DNA of 35,209 nucleotides from JAQUCI01 sp034932685 (GCA_034932685.1 JAYFOM010000005.1:1-35209), one strand, 5' to 3'. Positions 8,726 to 18,553 are shown, numbered from the stretch's first letter. Program-made: numbers and translations. The notes: generated by a model from the sequence alone, not told the origin.

Positions 8726-8749
8726 AAGGGGTTAATGAATTAACCCCTT
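8726..8749 (-). terminator. Terminator-like hairpin after the GGDEF/HD-GYP gene
   Basis: Perfect 10-base stem AAGGGGTTAA / TTAACCCCTT with a 4-base loop, 14 bases after the stop codon of the gene ending at 8764. The following minus-strand sequence (TTATCGAATTT) is T-rich but not a clean T-run, so termination may be partial. Confidence 0.65.
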
Positions 8750-8763
8750 TAACTAATTACATA

Positions 8764-11445
8764 TTATTCAAACAATTGACAAAATAACGACGCAAGTTCT
8801 GGATCAAACTGATAGCTTGCGCCCTCTTTTATTACTTTAAACGCATAATCTTTAAGCTCTTTTTCGGGATTCTGATTACTTTTAACAATACGGTCATATG
8901 TCTCTGCAATCGCAATTATGCGTGATATGATCGGTATTTGATTTGATACTAATCCAATCGGATATCCTTTTCCATCCCATCTTTCATGATGATAATAAAC
9001 ATATTCCGCTATATCCAACATATCATCAAATAGATTCAAGATGCGATAGCCAACTACTGGGTGTTGTTGCATTAGTTCATAATCTTCACTTGTAAAAACG
9101 GGTTTAGTCAAAAGTTCTTTATCAAGGGTGATCTTACCAATATCATGTAAGTATGCCGCTTCAGTAAGCTTACTAAGCTCCGTCTTTGAAAGATTTAAAG
9201 CTTCACCCATTTTTAAACTATAAGCCTTCACATTTACGGAATGAGCACTTTCACTATTTACCCTGTTATGCAAGGTTTCAATTAGTGTATTGATCATCTC
9301 TTTATTCACTGATTGTCGATTAATCGTTTTATTCTTATACATCTGATTTTCAGCATCAGCTAATACTTCTGTAATTGGCGTTAAACTGCTTGTTTTGGTG
9401 GCAAATCCAATTGAAATACTACCTTTTATCGCAGATAGCTTTAAACAAGCAAATTCATCTTTGATTCGTTTAATTATTTTTTCGACTTCATCTTTGTCTG
9501 TATTGGGTAGCAGGATAATAAATTCATCACCACCAACTCGCCCAATGATATCTAAATCACGACATATTTTTCTTAGTATCTCAGCTGATGCGATGATTAG
9601 ATCATCACCTGCTTGATGACCAAAAATATCATTGGTAAGTTTCAAGCCATTGATGTCGGTGAATATTATTGATATAGGTAAGTTATCTTTTTGATCAATA
9701 TCATCTAGTAACGCTTCAAATTTTCGTCTATTATAAAGTCCTGTTAGTACATCATGACTACTTAAATACTCGACTTGAGCTTCCTTGTTCTTGCGTTGGG
9801 TGATGTCAGAAAAAGTAACGACCATGCCAACAACTTTGCCATTTATAGCTTGTGGAAATGCACGGTACTCAACCATGATACTTTGACCATCAGCACGCCA
9901 GAATACTTCATCATCAACTACTACACCAATACCACTATTAACTGATTGGTGTATCTTACACTCACTAACATTTAGTTTCGATTTGTCCGGATTGCTATGG
10001 TGGATCAATTCATGCATATCTTTTCCTAACACGTCACTTTGATTTTCATAACCAAGCATGTTTAATAGACTCATGTTACAGAAAGTGCAGACACCTGCTA
10101 TATCTTGACCATATATCGCTTCAGCAGTTGAATCAAGTATTAGTTGTAAGTTATCCTTGCTGGTTGTTAACTCGACATTTGTCCTATTTAACTCTGCTGT
10201 TCTTTGCGCAACACTTGTTTCAAGATTACTAATTAATGATTGCATTTTATCCGCTACCAAGTTAAAACTATTACCAATCTCACCAATCTCATCATTTCTT
10301 TTCGACATAAAGCGTGAATTCAAATCGCCAGCCGCAATATTTGAAGAAACATTTTTAAGTTCACGTAAAGGTTTTAATAATTTACTTGTTACAACTTGAT
10401 TGAGAATAAAAATGATTATCAAAATAACAAAAACAATACCTATTGTTAATCTAATACTAGTATACACATTCCCCATAAACAAACTTGCAGGAATCGCTGA
10501 TAAAATAACCCAATCAAGGTTTTCAAACTGAAATTCTAAGATATTAACCATCAAAGAACTATTAATGCCATTATAAGTGAAATCTTTCTTGTCATTGATC
10601 AAATACTGTTGATAGATTTGATCGAATTGTTGTGTTTCAAAACTCTTGATCGATCTTCGTGTTATAGTTTTATCTTCTTGTTGATAATTATCGATCATCA
10701 TGGAATTAGCGATTAAGTCGCCTGAATCTTTTTCAAATATAATCGCATAACCATCATATTTGTTGATTTGTGTCTCGAGAAAAGCACCAATATCACTAAG
10801 TAACATATGTGATCCCAACACACCTATAAATTGACCATTTTTATCATAAACTGGCCAAGCCGCTGAAACGGTCAAATCATCCATTACAAAGTGTTTGTAG
10901 ATGGAAGAGAATGCTGGTTGTTGATTATCTTTAGCTATTTGATACCACGGTCTAGTTCTAACATCGAATTTATCCGTTATCATAATTAGTTGATCTGCTG
11001 TTAGATTATCATTTACTGAGTAATACCAAGAATTGTTATTAGTATCACTATTATTCATCATAATCTCAATAACATTATCAGTGTTACGTCTAGCACCATA
11101 GTATTCCCCTAGTTCGCTACCAAAACCAAAGCTATATATATCAGTCGATTGGGCGTTTAAAACGCCTACAAAGAATTTTTCTCTTTGATTTTGTTGAGTT
11201 ATATCAATAATGTCATCAGCAATAAATCGATAGTGATTCTCGTTGAGATCCCACGATTTGCTCATATAGTTATTTAACTGCAAATAAATATGTTCATTGA
11301 TATCATCGACAATATTGGCAGTCATCGCTTCAACTGAAACTCGCCATTGATTAAAGACGACAAAAGTCACACTACCGATCGACAGTAGTAATATCACCAC
11401 AAATGATATCGTTGTTAGTTTGATAATAGATTTGTTTTTGTTCAC
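8764..11445 (-). CDS. dCACHE-HAMP-PAS-GGDEF-HD-GYP cyclic-di-GMP signalling protein
   Basis: This is an 893-residue membrane sensor with both synthesis and breakdown domains for cyclic-di-GMP. In order it has a transmembrane helix (about 11-31), an extracellular dCACHE domain with RTRPWYQIAK at 163-172, a second transmembrane helix (332-352), HAMP (353-405) and PAS (430-552). A GGDEF domain follows with intact GGDEF at 638-642 and the RxxD inhibitory site R629-D632. The C-terminal HD-GYP domain has HDIGK at 767-771, H796 and HHERWDGKGYP at 819-829. All main metal ligands appear present. One deviation is AETYD at about 847-851, where the family usually has ADxYD. Both activities look possible. 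It starts 7 bases after the EAL gene and forms an operon with it. Confidence 0.93.
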   Translation of the reverse strand: MNKNKSIIKLTTISFVVILLLSIGSVTFVVFNQWRVSVEAMTANIVDDINEHIYLQLNNYMSKSWDLNENHYRFIADDIIDITQQNQREKFFVGVLNAQSTDIYSFGFGSELGEYYGARRNTDNVIEIMMNNSDTNNNSWYYSVNDNLTADQLIMITDKFDVRTRPWYQIAKDNQQPAFSSIYKHFVMDDLTVSAAWPVYDKNGQFIGVLGSHMLLSDIGAFLETQINKYDGYAIIFEKDSGDLIANSMMIDNYQQEDKTITRRSIKSFETQQFDQIYQQYLINDKKDFTYNGINSSLMVNILEFQFENLDWVILSAIPASLFMGNVYTSIRLTIGIVFVILIIIFILNQVVTSKLLKPLRELKNVSSNIAAGDLNSRFMSKRNDEIGEIGNSFNLVADKMQSLISNLETSVAQRTAELNRTNVELTTSKDNLQLILDSTAEAIYGQDIAGVCTFCNMSLLNMLGYENQSDVLGKDMHELIHHSNPDKSKLNVSECKIHQSVNSGIGVVVDDEVFWRADGQSIMVEYRAFPQAINGKVVGMVVTFSDITQRKNKEAQVEYLSSHDVLTGLYNRRKFEALLDDIDQKDNLPISIIFTDINGLKLTNDIFGHQAGDDLIIASAEILRKICRDLDIIGRVGGDEFIILLPNTDKDEVEKIIKRIKDEFACLKLSAIKGSISIGFATKTSSLTPITEVLADAENQMYKNKTINRQSVNKEMINTLIETLHNRVNSESAHSVNVKAYSLKMGEALNLSKTELSKLTEAAYLHDIGKITLDKELLTKPVFTSEDYELMQQHPVVGYRILNLFDDMLDIAEYVYYHHERWDGKGYPIGLVSNQIPIISRIIAIAETYDRIVKSNQNPEKELKDYAFKVIKEGASYQFDPELASLFCQLFE

Positions 11446-11452
11446 GATGATC

Positions 11453-14248
11453 TTACCCCTTATTTTTTATGAGCATATTTAATGCATCATATTCATCAAG
11501 CGGCTTGCTTACCAAATAACCTTGGATCATATCGCATTCACAAGCAATTAAATACGCTTTTTGTTCTTCAGTTTCAACGCCTTCTGCCACAGCGTAGTTA
11601 CCTAATTTATGTGCTATTGAAACTATATCACTAGTGATTGTATTGCTTAACTCAATTGTTGATAATTTTCCAATGAAATACCGATCAATCTTTAAGCAAT
11701 CAACACTTAGTTCCCTTTGCTTAGCTAAAGATGAATAACCAGTACCAAAATCATCAATCGCAATTTGAATACCAAAATTACGTAAACCATCAATTATTCT
11801 ATTTATCTCATCATAATCTTTTGAAAACATAGATCCGGTTAATTCTAATGTAATATTGTTATAGTCAATACTCATAGCTTTAATCTTATTGATCAATATT
11901 TCAGTAAAGTTACTGCTCAATAGCTGAATGATCGATATGTTTATTGAAATACTAACTTCGGCAAATCCAGCATTTGCCATTTTTTTATAGAAAGATAATG
12001 CTTTATCTATGATTATTTCACCAACAGGAATAATATCTCTGGTCTTTTCCAGAATTGGTATAAACTCAAGTGGTGATATCATCCCATATTCTGGACTTTC
12101 AAGTCGAGCTAGCGCTTCAAAGCCAACGATTTTATTTGTTTTTAACTCTAAGATCGGTTGATACTTAATCAGAATGCCATTCTCATGATTATCGTATGCA
12201 ATAAGTCTTAGTTGCTTGGTTATTGTCTCTTCTCGCATTATATCTTGCGCCATTGCTTCATCGAAATAACATACCCCAAAATCAAGCTCTTCACTGATTA
12301 ACGCTCGCTCAGTGGCTATAAGTAACTTACGAAGCAAAAGATCAGGATCCTCTTTTCTTTCATTAGTAATTTCTAAAATACCAATTCCTCCTGTTAATCT
12401 CTCACTTTTCAATAAGGTATTAAGAGCATTTTTCAATGTAGCACTAAACACGTTAAGTTCGTCTTGATCTTGATAATATTTGACATAAAAGACGAAACGA
12501 TCCCAGTACGTACTAAACAACTGGTAATTGTCGTTAGTGAACCTATTCAATATCTCAGCGATTTTTTTCATTAATTCTTGCGTGTAATGATAACCGTAAG
12601 TCGTCGCAACTGCTTGAATAGAACCAAAACTAAGACCAATTAGTGCTCGTTTATCAGTACTCTGTTTATTACGATCGATAATCAGAGCATTTTCTAGATA
12701 ATACAAATTAAATAGACCAGTCCATCGATCATGTTCATTGTTGTATACTAGAACATCTTCTAATCGTTTACGATCAGAAATATCAATTACTATACCTTCA
12801 AGAGCTTCAACCTCACCCTTTTCATTATAAACACCCTCAGCAAGCTCTAATACCCATTTTGAAGTACCATTAGCGGTAATGATTTCGTACTCACATTGGA
12901 ATGGTAGCCGCTTTGGTAGTACTTCTTGCCATTGATTCCACAATATATCGCGATACTGTTGAGCAATCAAATCATTATAAGCAACTACTTTGTTATCAAT
13001 CAAACTATCAGGATAATAACCAGTTAAATCATAGCACCCTGATGAAACATACTGCATCGTCCACTGACGATCATAAGCACAACGATAAGCCATACCTGGC
13101 AAATGTGATAATAATACCGATTTATTACGTTCGCTTTCAATTAATGAGGTTTCTGCACTTTTTCGCTCTGAGATATCTTCAAGTAAGCAAAGATGCATTG
13201 GTTCATTATCAGCCAAGCCAAGAAAATGAGAGATATGCATGTTAGTCCACACATATTCACCATTTGGACGAATAAAACGCTTTTCCATTGAATATCCATC
13301 AATTTCACCATTTTTAAATCTTGCAAATTGATATAAATCTTCTTCTAGATCATCAGGATGCGTTATATCAGTCCATTTGATCTCGCTTAATTCTTTTCTG
13401 CTTCTACCAAGAATTTGTTCAAATTTAGGATTAATACTCATATTCAATGTATCAGCATCAAAAACGAAGTTCTTATCATTTACAATCGATATGCCAAGCG
13501 GTGCTTGATCAAACACACTGCGGTATAAAGCTTCATCATATTTGAGTTTTTCACTTAATCCTACTACAATATCGTGTTGACGCTTAATACTGATAATGAC
13601 TACTAATAGTACCGTTAAAATAACGATTATAAAAAAATCAGGAGTCATATTTTGCCAGATGTTATTGTTCCACTGCTTAGCATCATAGTCGATGGCAAAA
13701 ACAGCCACTACTGTGTTATCTTGCGGATCAATGATAGGAACAAGCACGCTGATCCATGTTCCCCAGCGATCCGTTATAGGTTTTGTGATAGTCGTTTCTT
13801 TTGTTAAAAATACTCTTTGATAAGCATCATCAGCTTCATAATACACATCGCCAGGCGGTGAGTAGTTTTCTGAATCAACCATTTCCGAATCCATTACAAT
13901 TATCATTTTATTATCAATTTGCTTTATTATATATGCAAAGTGAATATCATTAGTAGTTTCAACTAATCTAATTAGTCCAGTTTTAGCGAGATGATACTCT
14001 GGATCATCAAGGTCATTGAGCGATCCTGAAAGTGCTGCAATATGGTCATAATGAATCAATGACTCCAATGATTGCGCTAAGATAATAGCTTCATCTTTAG
14101 CACTATCCTCATAACGATTATAAGTATAAATTAAGTAGTGGAAAACAAAACCAATGAAAAAAATAATTAAAACAACCTCAACAAGCCTTAAGTGTTTAAG
14201 GCTCATTAGATAAGTGATTTTCGTTTTTTTGTCACTAGTTTTATTCAT
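11453..14248 (-). CDS. Membrane PAS-PAS-degenerate GGDEF-EAL protein, likely cyclic-di-GMP phosphodiesterase
   Basis: The product has 931 residues. Transmembrane helices at about 23-42 and 203-221 enclose an extracytoplasmic sensor domain (45-200) of CACHE-like size. PAS domains follow at about 238-365 and 372-497, then a GGDEF-like domain (500-665) in which the signature is replaced by YWDRF near 581-585, so it should not make cyclic-di-GMP. The EAL domain (675-930) keeps E711-A-L, N770, E802, DDFGTG at 832-837, K853, E889 and Q909, the residues needed for metal binding and hydrolysis. LELTGS at 801-806 has Gly where LEITES is common. It is the first gene of a two-gene operon with the GGDEF/HD-GYP protein. 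The ribosome binding site is GGAGAAG. Confidence 0.92.
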   Translation of the reverse strand: MNKTSDKKTKITYLMSLKHLRLVEVVLIIFFIGFVFHYLIYTYNRYEDSAKDEAIILAQSLESLIHYDHIAALSGSLNDLDDPEYHLAKTGLIRLVETTNDIHFAYIIKQIDNKMIIVMDSEMVDSENYSPPGDVYYEADDAYQRVFLTKETTITKPITDRWGTWISVLVPIIDPQDNTVVAVFAIDYDAKQWNNNIWQNMTPDFFIIVILTVLLVVIISIKRQHDIVVGLSEKLKYDEALYRSVFDQAPLGISIVNDKNFVFDADTLNMSINPKFEQILGRSRKELSEIKWTDITHPDDLEEDLYQFARFKNGEIDGYSMEKRFIRPNGEYVWTNMHISHFLGLADNEPMHLCLLEDISERKSAETSLIESERNKSVLLSHLPGMAYRCAYDRQWTMQYVSSGCYDLTGYYPDSLIDNKVVAYNDLIAQQYRDILWNQWQEVLPKRLPFQCEYEIITANGTSKWVLELAEGVYNEKGEVEALEGIVIDISDRKRLEDVLVYNNEHDRWTGLFNLYYLENALIIDRNKQSTDKRALIGLSFGSIQAVATTYGYHYTQELMKKIAEILNRFTNDNYQLFSTYWDRFVFYVKYYQDQDELNVFSATLKNALNTLLKSERLTGGIGILEITNERKEDPDLLLRKLLIATERALISEELDFGVCYFDEAMAQDIMREETITKQLRLIAYDNHENGILIKYQPILELKTNKIVGFEALARLESPEYGMISPLEFIPILEKTRDIIPVGEIIIDKALSFYKKMANAGFAEVSISINISIIQLLSSNFTEILINKIKAMSIDYNNITLELTGSMFSKDYDEINRIIDGLRNFGIQIAIDDFGTGYSSLAKQRELSVDCLKIDRYFIGKLSTIELSNTITSDIVSIAHKLGNYAVAEGVETEEQKAYLIACECDMIQGYLVSKPLDEYDALNMLIKNKG

Positions 14249-14339
14249 ATCTTCTCCATGTTCATTTAATGAAAATAGATAAATTTATCATATGAACAAT
14301 ATTAAATAATTGATTATCATTATTAATCTATTTACTCAT

Positions 14340-14369
14340 ATTATAATTCAATTGGGTTAATTCACACAA
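14340..14369 (-). promoter_or_regulatory. Probable promoter of the cyclic-di-GMP operon
   Basis: On the minus strand TATAAT (14345-14340) follows TTGTGT (14369-14364) at an 18-base spacing. The -10 is perfect and the -35 matches only half of the consensus. The predicted leader is about 85 bases. No terminator is evident between this site and the flippase gene ending at 14398. Confidence 0.5.
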
Positions 14370-14397
14370 CACAATAATATTGGCTCTATCATGACTT

Positions 14398-15930
14398 CTA
14401 TTTTCTAAATAGTAGATAGCGTATTCTTTCATTTAAAAATAATTGTCTTTCATAATCGTTTAGTCCCCAGCGATACATCGATAAAAGATAAACAATCACA
14501 AAGGGTACTATTAAACCTAAAAACCAGATTGAATGCGTTTGAAAGTTAAATACAATGAGCGATAATGCAAATATTACTGGTACAACTAATCCCTTTGTCA
14601 TTTTTATTATCTCTTGCCAAAAGTGCTTTATATCAAGTTTAACAACATGGTGATAGTAATGATTATTAAATACGGTATAGATGATCATTGCGATTGATGT
14701 AGCCAAGGCACTTCCTGCTGCACCATAAATCTTAGTTAGCGGAATAGTTATAGCCACATTAAAAAAGGCAACGAGTAACATAAATAATGCTGGTAACTTA
14801 TGTTGATTCTTTGCTTTACGGATTTCAACACCAACTTCTTGAATTAATATCAAGATCATCGGTAACATCAATATCACTGAGACAACATATGATCGATCAT
14901 ACTGTTCTCCCGCCCAAGCATTGATAAATGTTCTGCCAAATACAATAAACCCCAAGATTGTCAATGTCACAAAAGCGAATTGAATACGACCAACCTTTAT
15001 AAATAGTTCACTTAAATATGCATCATTTTCATTATTCGCAATTATTTTGTTTATACGTGGAATAAACACATATGATATCGCCATTGAAATTTCAATAAGA
15101 TATGCGTTAAATTGAGCGGCTATGGTATAAATCGCAACTTCATCAATACCAATAATATGACCTACGATCAGTTTATCTACATTCCAGTTTATTTGCTTAA
15201 CAATTGAATAAAGAAAAATAAAGAAAGAAAAGATAGTAATTTCTCTTATTAATGAAAGATCAATAATCTTAAACGCAAAACGCATATCAAAAACTTTACG
15301 ACAATAGTAAAAATTACATACTACTGCAATAATATTAGTTATTGTAGTAACAACAACCATGCCAAAAGAACCAAAGCCCAAAAATATTATCGGTAAGATC
15401 AAAAATGGATTCACGATTGCCACTATAATTTGAACCATCTTTTGATAAACAAATCTTTCCAGTGCAACAATATAATTGATAAAAATCGTATTGATAAAGC
15501 TAAAAAACACGTTTATCAAAAGAAATTTCATCATTAAGATTGCTTTATCAAGATCAGCAAGCGAAAGCTTATTACCAAAAACAGTCTTTGCATTATTGAT
15601 CAAAATCAAACCAATGCTTGTCGCCAATACTCCAATAATAACAAATAGGATCAAAAATAAAGCATTAAGAGCAGCTATCTTGTTATCATCGTTAGAAACC
15701 TTAAGTCTTGCATAAAAACGCATGTAGGCACTATTAAAGCCAAAATTTAGGATACTTAGATAAGCTATAACCGATGTTACTAAACTATATAATCCATACT
15801 CACTTTGTCCCAATATCCTAAGAACAAACGGTGTAAAAACAATCGACATCAAATACCCAATGCCCATTACTACATACGACAATATAGCACCTTTTCTTAA
15901 TTGGTCATTTGCATCAACTATTTTTTGCAC
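14398..15930 (-). CDS. Polysaccharide flippase of the Wzx / oligosaccharide-exporter type (GTG start)
   Basis: The 510-residue protein has about fourteen hydrophobic helices over its whole length, few charged residues within them, and the N-terminal pattern GAILSYVVMGIGYLMSIVFT followed by FVLRILGQSEYGLYSL. That is the hallmark opening of Wzx/RfbX-type exporters in the MOP superfamily. It would move undecaprenyl-diphosphate-linked repeat units across the membrane. The start is GTG at 15930, supported by AGGAGAG six bases upstream. It ends the second polysaccharide unit; a promoter-like sequence in the 155-base gap before it suggests that it can be transcribed separately. Substrate specificity cannot be read from the sequence. 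Confidence 0.88.
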   Translation of the reverse strand: MQKIVDANDQLRKGAILSYVVMGIGYLMSIVFTPFVLRILGQSEYGLYSLVTSVIAYLSILNFGFNSAYMRFYARLKVSNDDNKIAALNALFLILFVIIGVLATSIGLILINNAKTVFGNKLSLADLDKAILMMKFLLINVFFSFINTIFINYIVALERFVYQKMVQIIVAIVNPFLILPIIFLGFGSFGMVVVTTITNIIAVVCNFYYCRKVFDMRFAFKIIDLSLIREITIFSFFIFLYSIVKQINWNVDKLIVGHIIGIDEVAIYTIAAQFNAYLIEISMAISYVFIPRINKIIANNENDAYLSELFIKVGRIQFAFVTLTILGFIVFGRTFINAWAGEQYDRSYVVSVILMLPMILILIQEVGVEIRKAKNQHKLPALFMLLVAFFNVAITIPLTKIYGAAGSALATSIAMIIYTVFNNHYYHHVVKLDIKHFWQEIIKMTKGLVVPVIFALSLIVFNFQTHSIWFLGLIVPFVIVYLLSMYRWGLNDYERQLFLNERIRYLLFRK

Positions 15931-16017
15931 GCTAACTCTCCTGATGTTTCTTTATTAAAGCGTAAACATTTTTTGACTTGTCATCAAGATTTACATTTAA
16001 TGTGATTTTCGCTATCC

Positions 16018-16046
16018 TTTATGCCAGGCAGATACTGTGTAGTCAA
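16018..16046 (-). promoter_or_regulatory. Possible promoter of the flippase gene
   Basis: Minus strand TTGACT (16046-16041), a 17-base spacer, then CATAAA (16023-16018), preceded by TGG, which gives an extended -10. The leader to the GTG start would be about 80 bases. The weak -10 lowers confidence. Nothing else recognisable lies in the 15931-16085 gap. Confidence 0.45.
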
Positions 16047-16085
16047 GCGCTAATGAACACTTATTCATTTAATATGATTTTTCCA

Positions 16086-17177
16086 CTATATTGAGAGAAT
16101 TAACTCACATATTCTATCCACATCCTCAATCATTAAATCTTCATAAAGTGGTAAAGTTAGTACTCTATTTGCGATATATTTAGCAACTGGCGTTTGATTA
16201 TCATCATATTGATCACGATAGCATTCAAGACTGTTAATTAGGGGATAAAAATATTTGCGACTAAAGATATCATTTTTCTTCAAGTGATCATATACCTGGT
16301 CTCGATTAGCTTTATAACCATCAAACACAACTGGTAAATAACTATAACTACTTTTGACATCAACTTGTTTACTCGGCATTTTTATACCTAGTGTTTTTGC
16401 TAGATTACTTTTATATCGATCAAATATAATTTTTCTTTTCGTAATTGCAGTATCGATATGGCGAAGATTACATAAACCCATGGCCGCTTGAAACTCAGTC
16501 ATCTTAGCATTACCACCGATGCTTTCAACCGTTTCATAACCAGTTATACCGAAGTTTTTAACTTGATTTAATTTTCCACTCAGCTTACTGTCGTGATAAA
16601 CAACAGCACCACCTTCAATTGTGTTAAACACCTTAGTCGCATGAAAACTGAACATTGAAGCATCACCAAAATTGCCAACACCCTGATCTTTATAAGTAAC
16701 TCCAAAACAATGTGCTGCATCATAGATCACCTTTAAATTATACTTATTAGCTATCTCTTGAATCTTTTCAAGATTACATACGTTGCCATAAACATGAACC
16801 GGCAATATCGCTTGCGTGTTTTCAGTGATCAAAGCTTCAAGCTTATTAGCATCAAGTGTATAGTCTTCAAAGTTAATATCACAAAATACTGGTTTTAATC
16901 CATTACGTACGATTGCATGCGTTGATGACACAAAGCTAAATGGTGTTGTAATCACTTCTTTTTTTAGATCAAAAGCCGCTATCGCAGCCTCAAGCGCTAA
17001 GTGACCATTGGTATAAAGACTAATGTTTGATACCTTTAGATACTCTTTAAGTTTAATTTCAAAAGTCTTATGCTTAACTCCCATATTAGTTAGCCAGTGT
17101 GATTCCCATAAGTCTTTGATCTCATCAATGTACTCCTCTAAAGTCGGCATTGAAGATTTTGTTACATTAATTATCAT
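16086..17177 (-). CDS. DegT/DnrJ/EryC1/StrS-family sugar aminotransferase
   Basis: The 363-residue PLP enzyme transfers an amino group to a nucleotide-linked keto sugar. The internal aldimine lysine is K182 in SFHATKVFNTIEGGA, and D153 in DAAH pairs with the PLP ring nitrogen. The N-terminus (NVTKSSMPTLEEY, then SHWLTNMG) resembles VioA-like enzymes that make dTDP-4-amino-4,6-dideoxyglucose. No dTDP-glucose 4,6-dehydratase is in the window, so the keto-sugar substrate is open. The FnlA product, a UDP-linked 4-keto 6-deoxy sugar, is one alternative. The ATG is preceded by GGGAGAT. It lies 70 bases after an ATP-grasp gene, in a unit read toward the flippase. Confidence 0.87.
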   Translation of the reverse strand: MIINVTKSSMPTLEEYIDEIKDLWESHWLTNMGVKHKTFEIKLKEYLKVSNISLYTNGHLALEAAIAAFDLKKEVITTPFSFVSSTHAIVRNGLKPVFCDINFEDYTLDANKLEALITENTQAILPVHVYGNVCNLEKIQEIANKYNLKVIYDAAHCFGVTYKDQGVGNFGDASMFSFHATKVFNTIEGGAVVYHDSKLSGKLNQVKNFGITGYETVESIGGNAKMTEFQAAMGLCNLRHIDTAITKRKIIFDRYKSNLAKTLGIKMPSKQVDVKSSYSYLPVVFDGYKANRDQVYDHLKKNDIFSRKYFYPLINSLECYRDQYDDNQTPVAKYIANRVLTLPLYEDLMIEDVDRICELILSI

Positions 17178-17247
17178 TATTAGTATCTCCCGTCTTTTTT
17201 AATTATGACTCGCTGTTTTATATGAAGTAGTCCAGAAACTTTATTAA

Positions 17248-18525
17248 TCATAATAAAAGTTGCTCAACATCTAATGGATCTATCATTATGCTTTCATTAT
17301 CTATTGATAATATATCAACCATACTTGTTATCTTTTCAATCATCTTTATCATCTGTTGCTTTGTTTCATAAACAGCAAACACTCTAAACACCACCTGTTT
17401 TAGTGTACCAATATCACTTTCTTCGATTGTTTCACCCACTTGATGAGATACAACAATATCAAGCACACCTGGAATTTTGTTAACTTCATCAAGATTGACG
17501 ATTTTACCAATCGTTGCTGGTCTTGCACAAAATGTTAGGATCAAACCTGATTGATGAAAATTAGGATAAAGATATGGTTTGATGTCTTTGTCATCCATTT
17601 TTCCACTCAAAGCGAAATTGATCATTAAATCCATTGTATTTATACCAAAAATCTTGTTTGTGATCTTATAATCCATAGCTCCGGTCAAACGATATCCCAT
17701 TTCATAAAATATGCATTCACCGTTTTCGACAAAAGATTGGATAAAAATAATACCGTTTTTTATACCCATCGCTTTGATCATTTGTATTACCCTTTGATTA
17801 AGCGTATTTTGATATCTTGTTAAATAAATACTTGGAAAAGTATAACCAACAGGAATTGGTACGGTATTTTTCCCTTTGTTTTTTAAGTAACGATCAGCCA
17901 TTGAACAAAGAGTAATATTACCATCTTGAATCACATAATTGATTGTTGCTTCATTATTATTCATATATTTCTCAATGATAATACTTTTACTGTTTGAAAA
18001 AGTAAGTGCAAGTGGATAATTCTTTTTTAATTCATATTCATTATTACAAATAAATACTCCCCTTGCACCACTATTATCCACTGGTTTGATTAAAACTGGA
18101 TACTCTATTACTTTGATGGCTTCATTATCAAAGGGATACTTAAGATCATACTCTACAACCGTCGGGATGTGATATTCACGACATAATTGCTTAAATTTCT
18201 TTTTGTTTGTAGCTATGGCAAATTGTTCCAATGTTCCATAGCATGGTAGATTAGCTTTTTCACAAATCATGGCATAATACGGTAATAGTGAATCAACAAA
18301 TCCTGTGATAATACCATCTATTTTTTCATGTTTGATCAGCGCAGTAACAGCATCAACATCCATCGCACTAACCATAAAACTAGCATCAGCAATTTTTTTA
18401 GCTGGTGAATCCTCAAGGTAATCTGTAACATATACTTTGATGTTTCTTGCTTGAGCATGCTTTACTATTTCTTTCGCAAGCACAACGCCACCTAATACTA
18501 AAAGCTTCTTATTAGTAAAATCCAT
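17248..18525 (-). CDS. ATP-grasp carboxylate-amine ligase
   Basis: The 425-residue protein has a Rossmann-like pre-ATP-grasp domain (about 1-100), the ATP-grasp fold (105-300) and a C-terminal beta-rich domain (320-420). ATP-binding elements include YPVLIKPVDNSGARGV at 142-157 and the Mg-binding segment YEMGYRLTG at 274-282, where Gly stands in the place of the usual Asn. Enzymes of this group join a carboxylate to an amine by an acyl-phosphate intermediate. Although such proteins are often annotated as carbamoyl-phosphate synthase-like, its setting among a sugar aminotransferase, a glycosyltransferase and a flippase suggests that it acylates an amino sugar or a carrier-linked sugar. The substrate is unknown. 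The ATG has GGGAGA upstream. Confidence 0.82.
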   Translation of the reverse strand: MDFTNKKLLVLGGVVLAKEIVKHAQARNIKVYVTDYLEDSPAKKIADASFMVSAMDVDAVTALIKHEKIDGIITGFVDSLLPYYAMICEKANLPCYGTLEQFAIATNKKKFKQLCREYHIPTVVEYDLKYPFDNEAIKVIEYPVLIKPVDNSGARGVFICNNEYELKKNYPLALTFSNSKSIIIEKYMNNNEATINYVIQDGNITLCSMADRYLKNKGKNTVPIPVGYTFPSIYLTRYQNTLNQRVIQMIKAMGIKNGIIFIQSFVENGECIFYEMGYRLTGAMDYKITNKIFGINTMDLMINFALSGKMDDKDIKPYLYPNFHQSGLILTFCARPATIGKIVNLDEVNKIPGVLDIVVSHQVGETIEESDIGTLKQVVFRVFAVYETKQQMIKMIEKITSMVDILSIDNESIMIDPLDVEQLLL

Positions 18526-18553
18526 CTAGTTCTCCCTTCTTTTTTTATTGTTG

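Noticed and set aside
11453..12560. Diguanylate cyclase activity for the GGDEF-EAL protein
   Set aside because: The GGDEF signature is replaced by YWDRF, which lacks the residues needed for GTP condensation.
14305..14326. Fur-box-like sequence around a TGAT-T-ATCA core upstream of the cyclic-di-GMP operon
   Set aside because: Only one half matches the Fur consensus well and the surrounding DNA is almost all A and T, so a chance match is likely.
16011..16035. Plus-strand bases near TGCCAGGCA resembling the 3' end of 5S rRNA
   Set aside because: Only about nine bases match, and no 5S-like helices or sequence lie upstream; the minus-strand promoter explains the region better.
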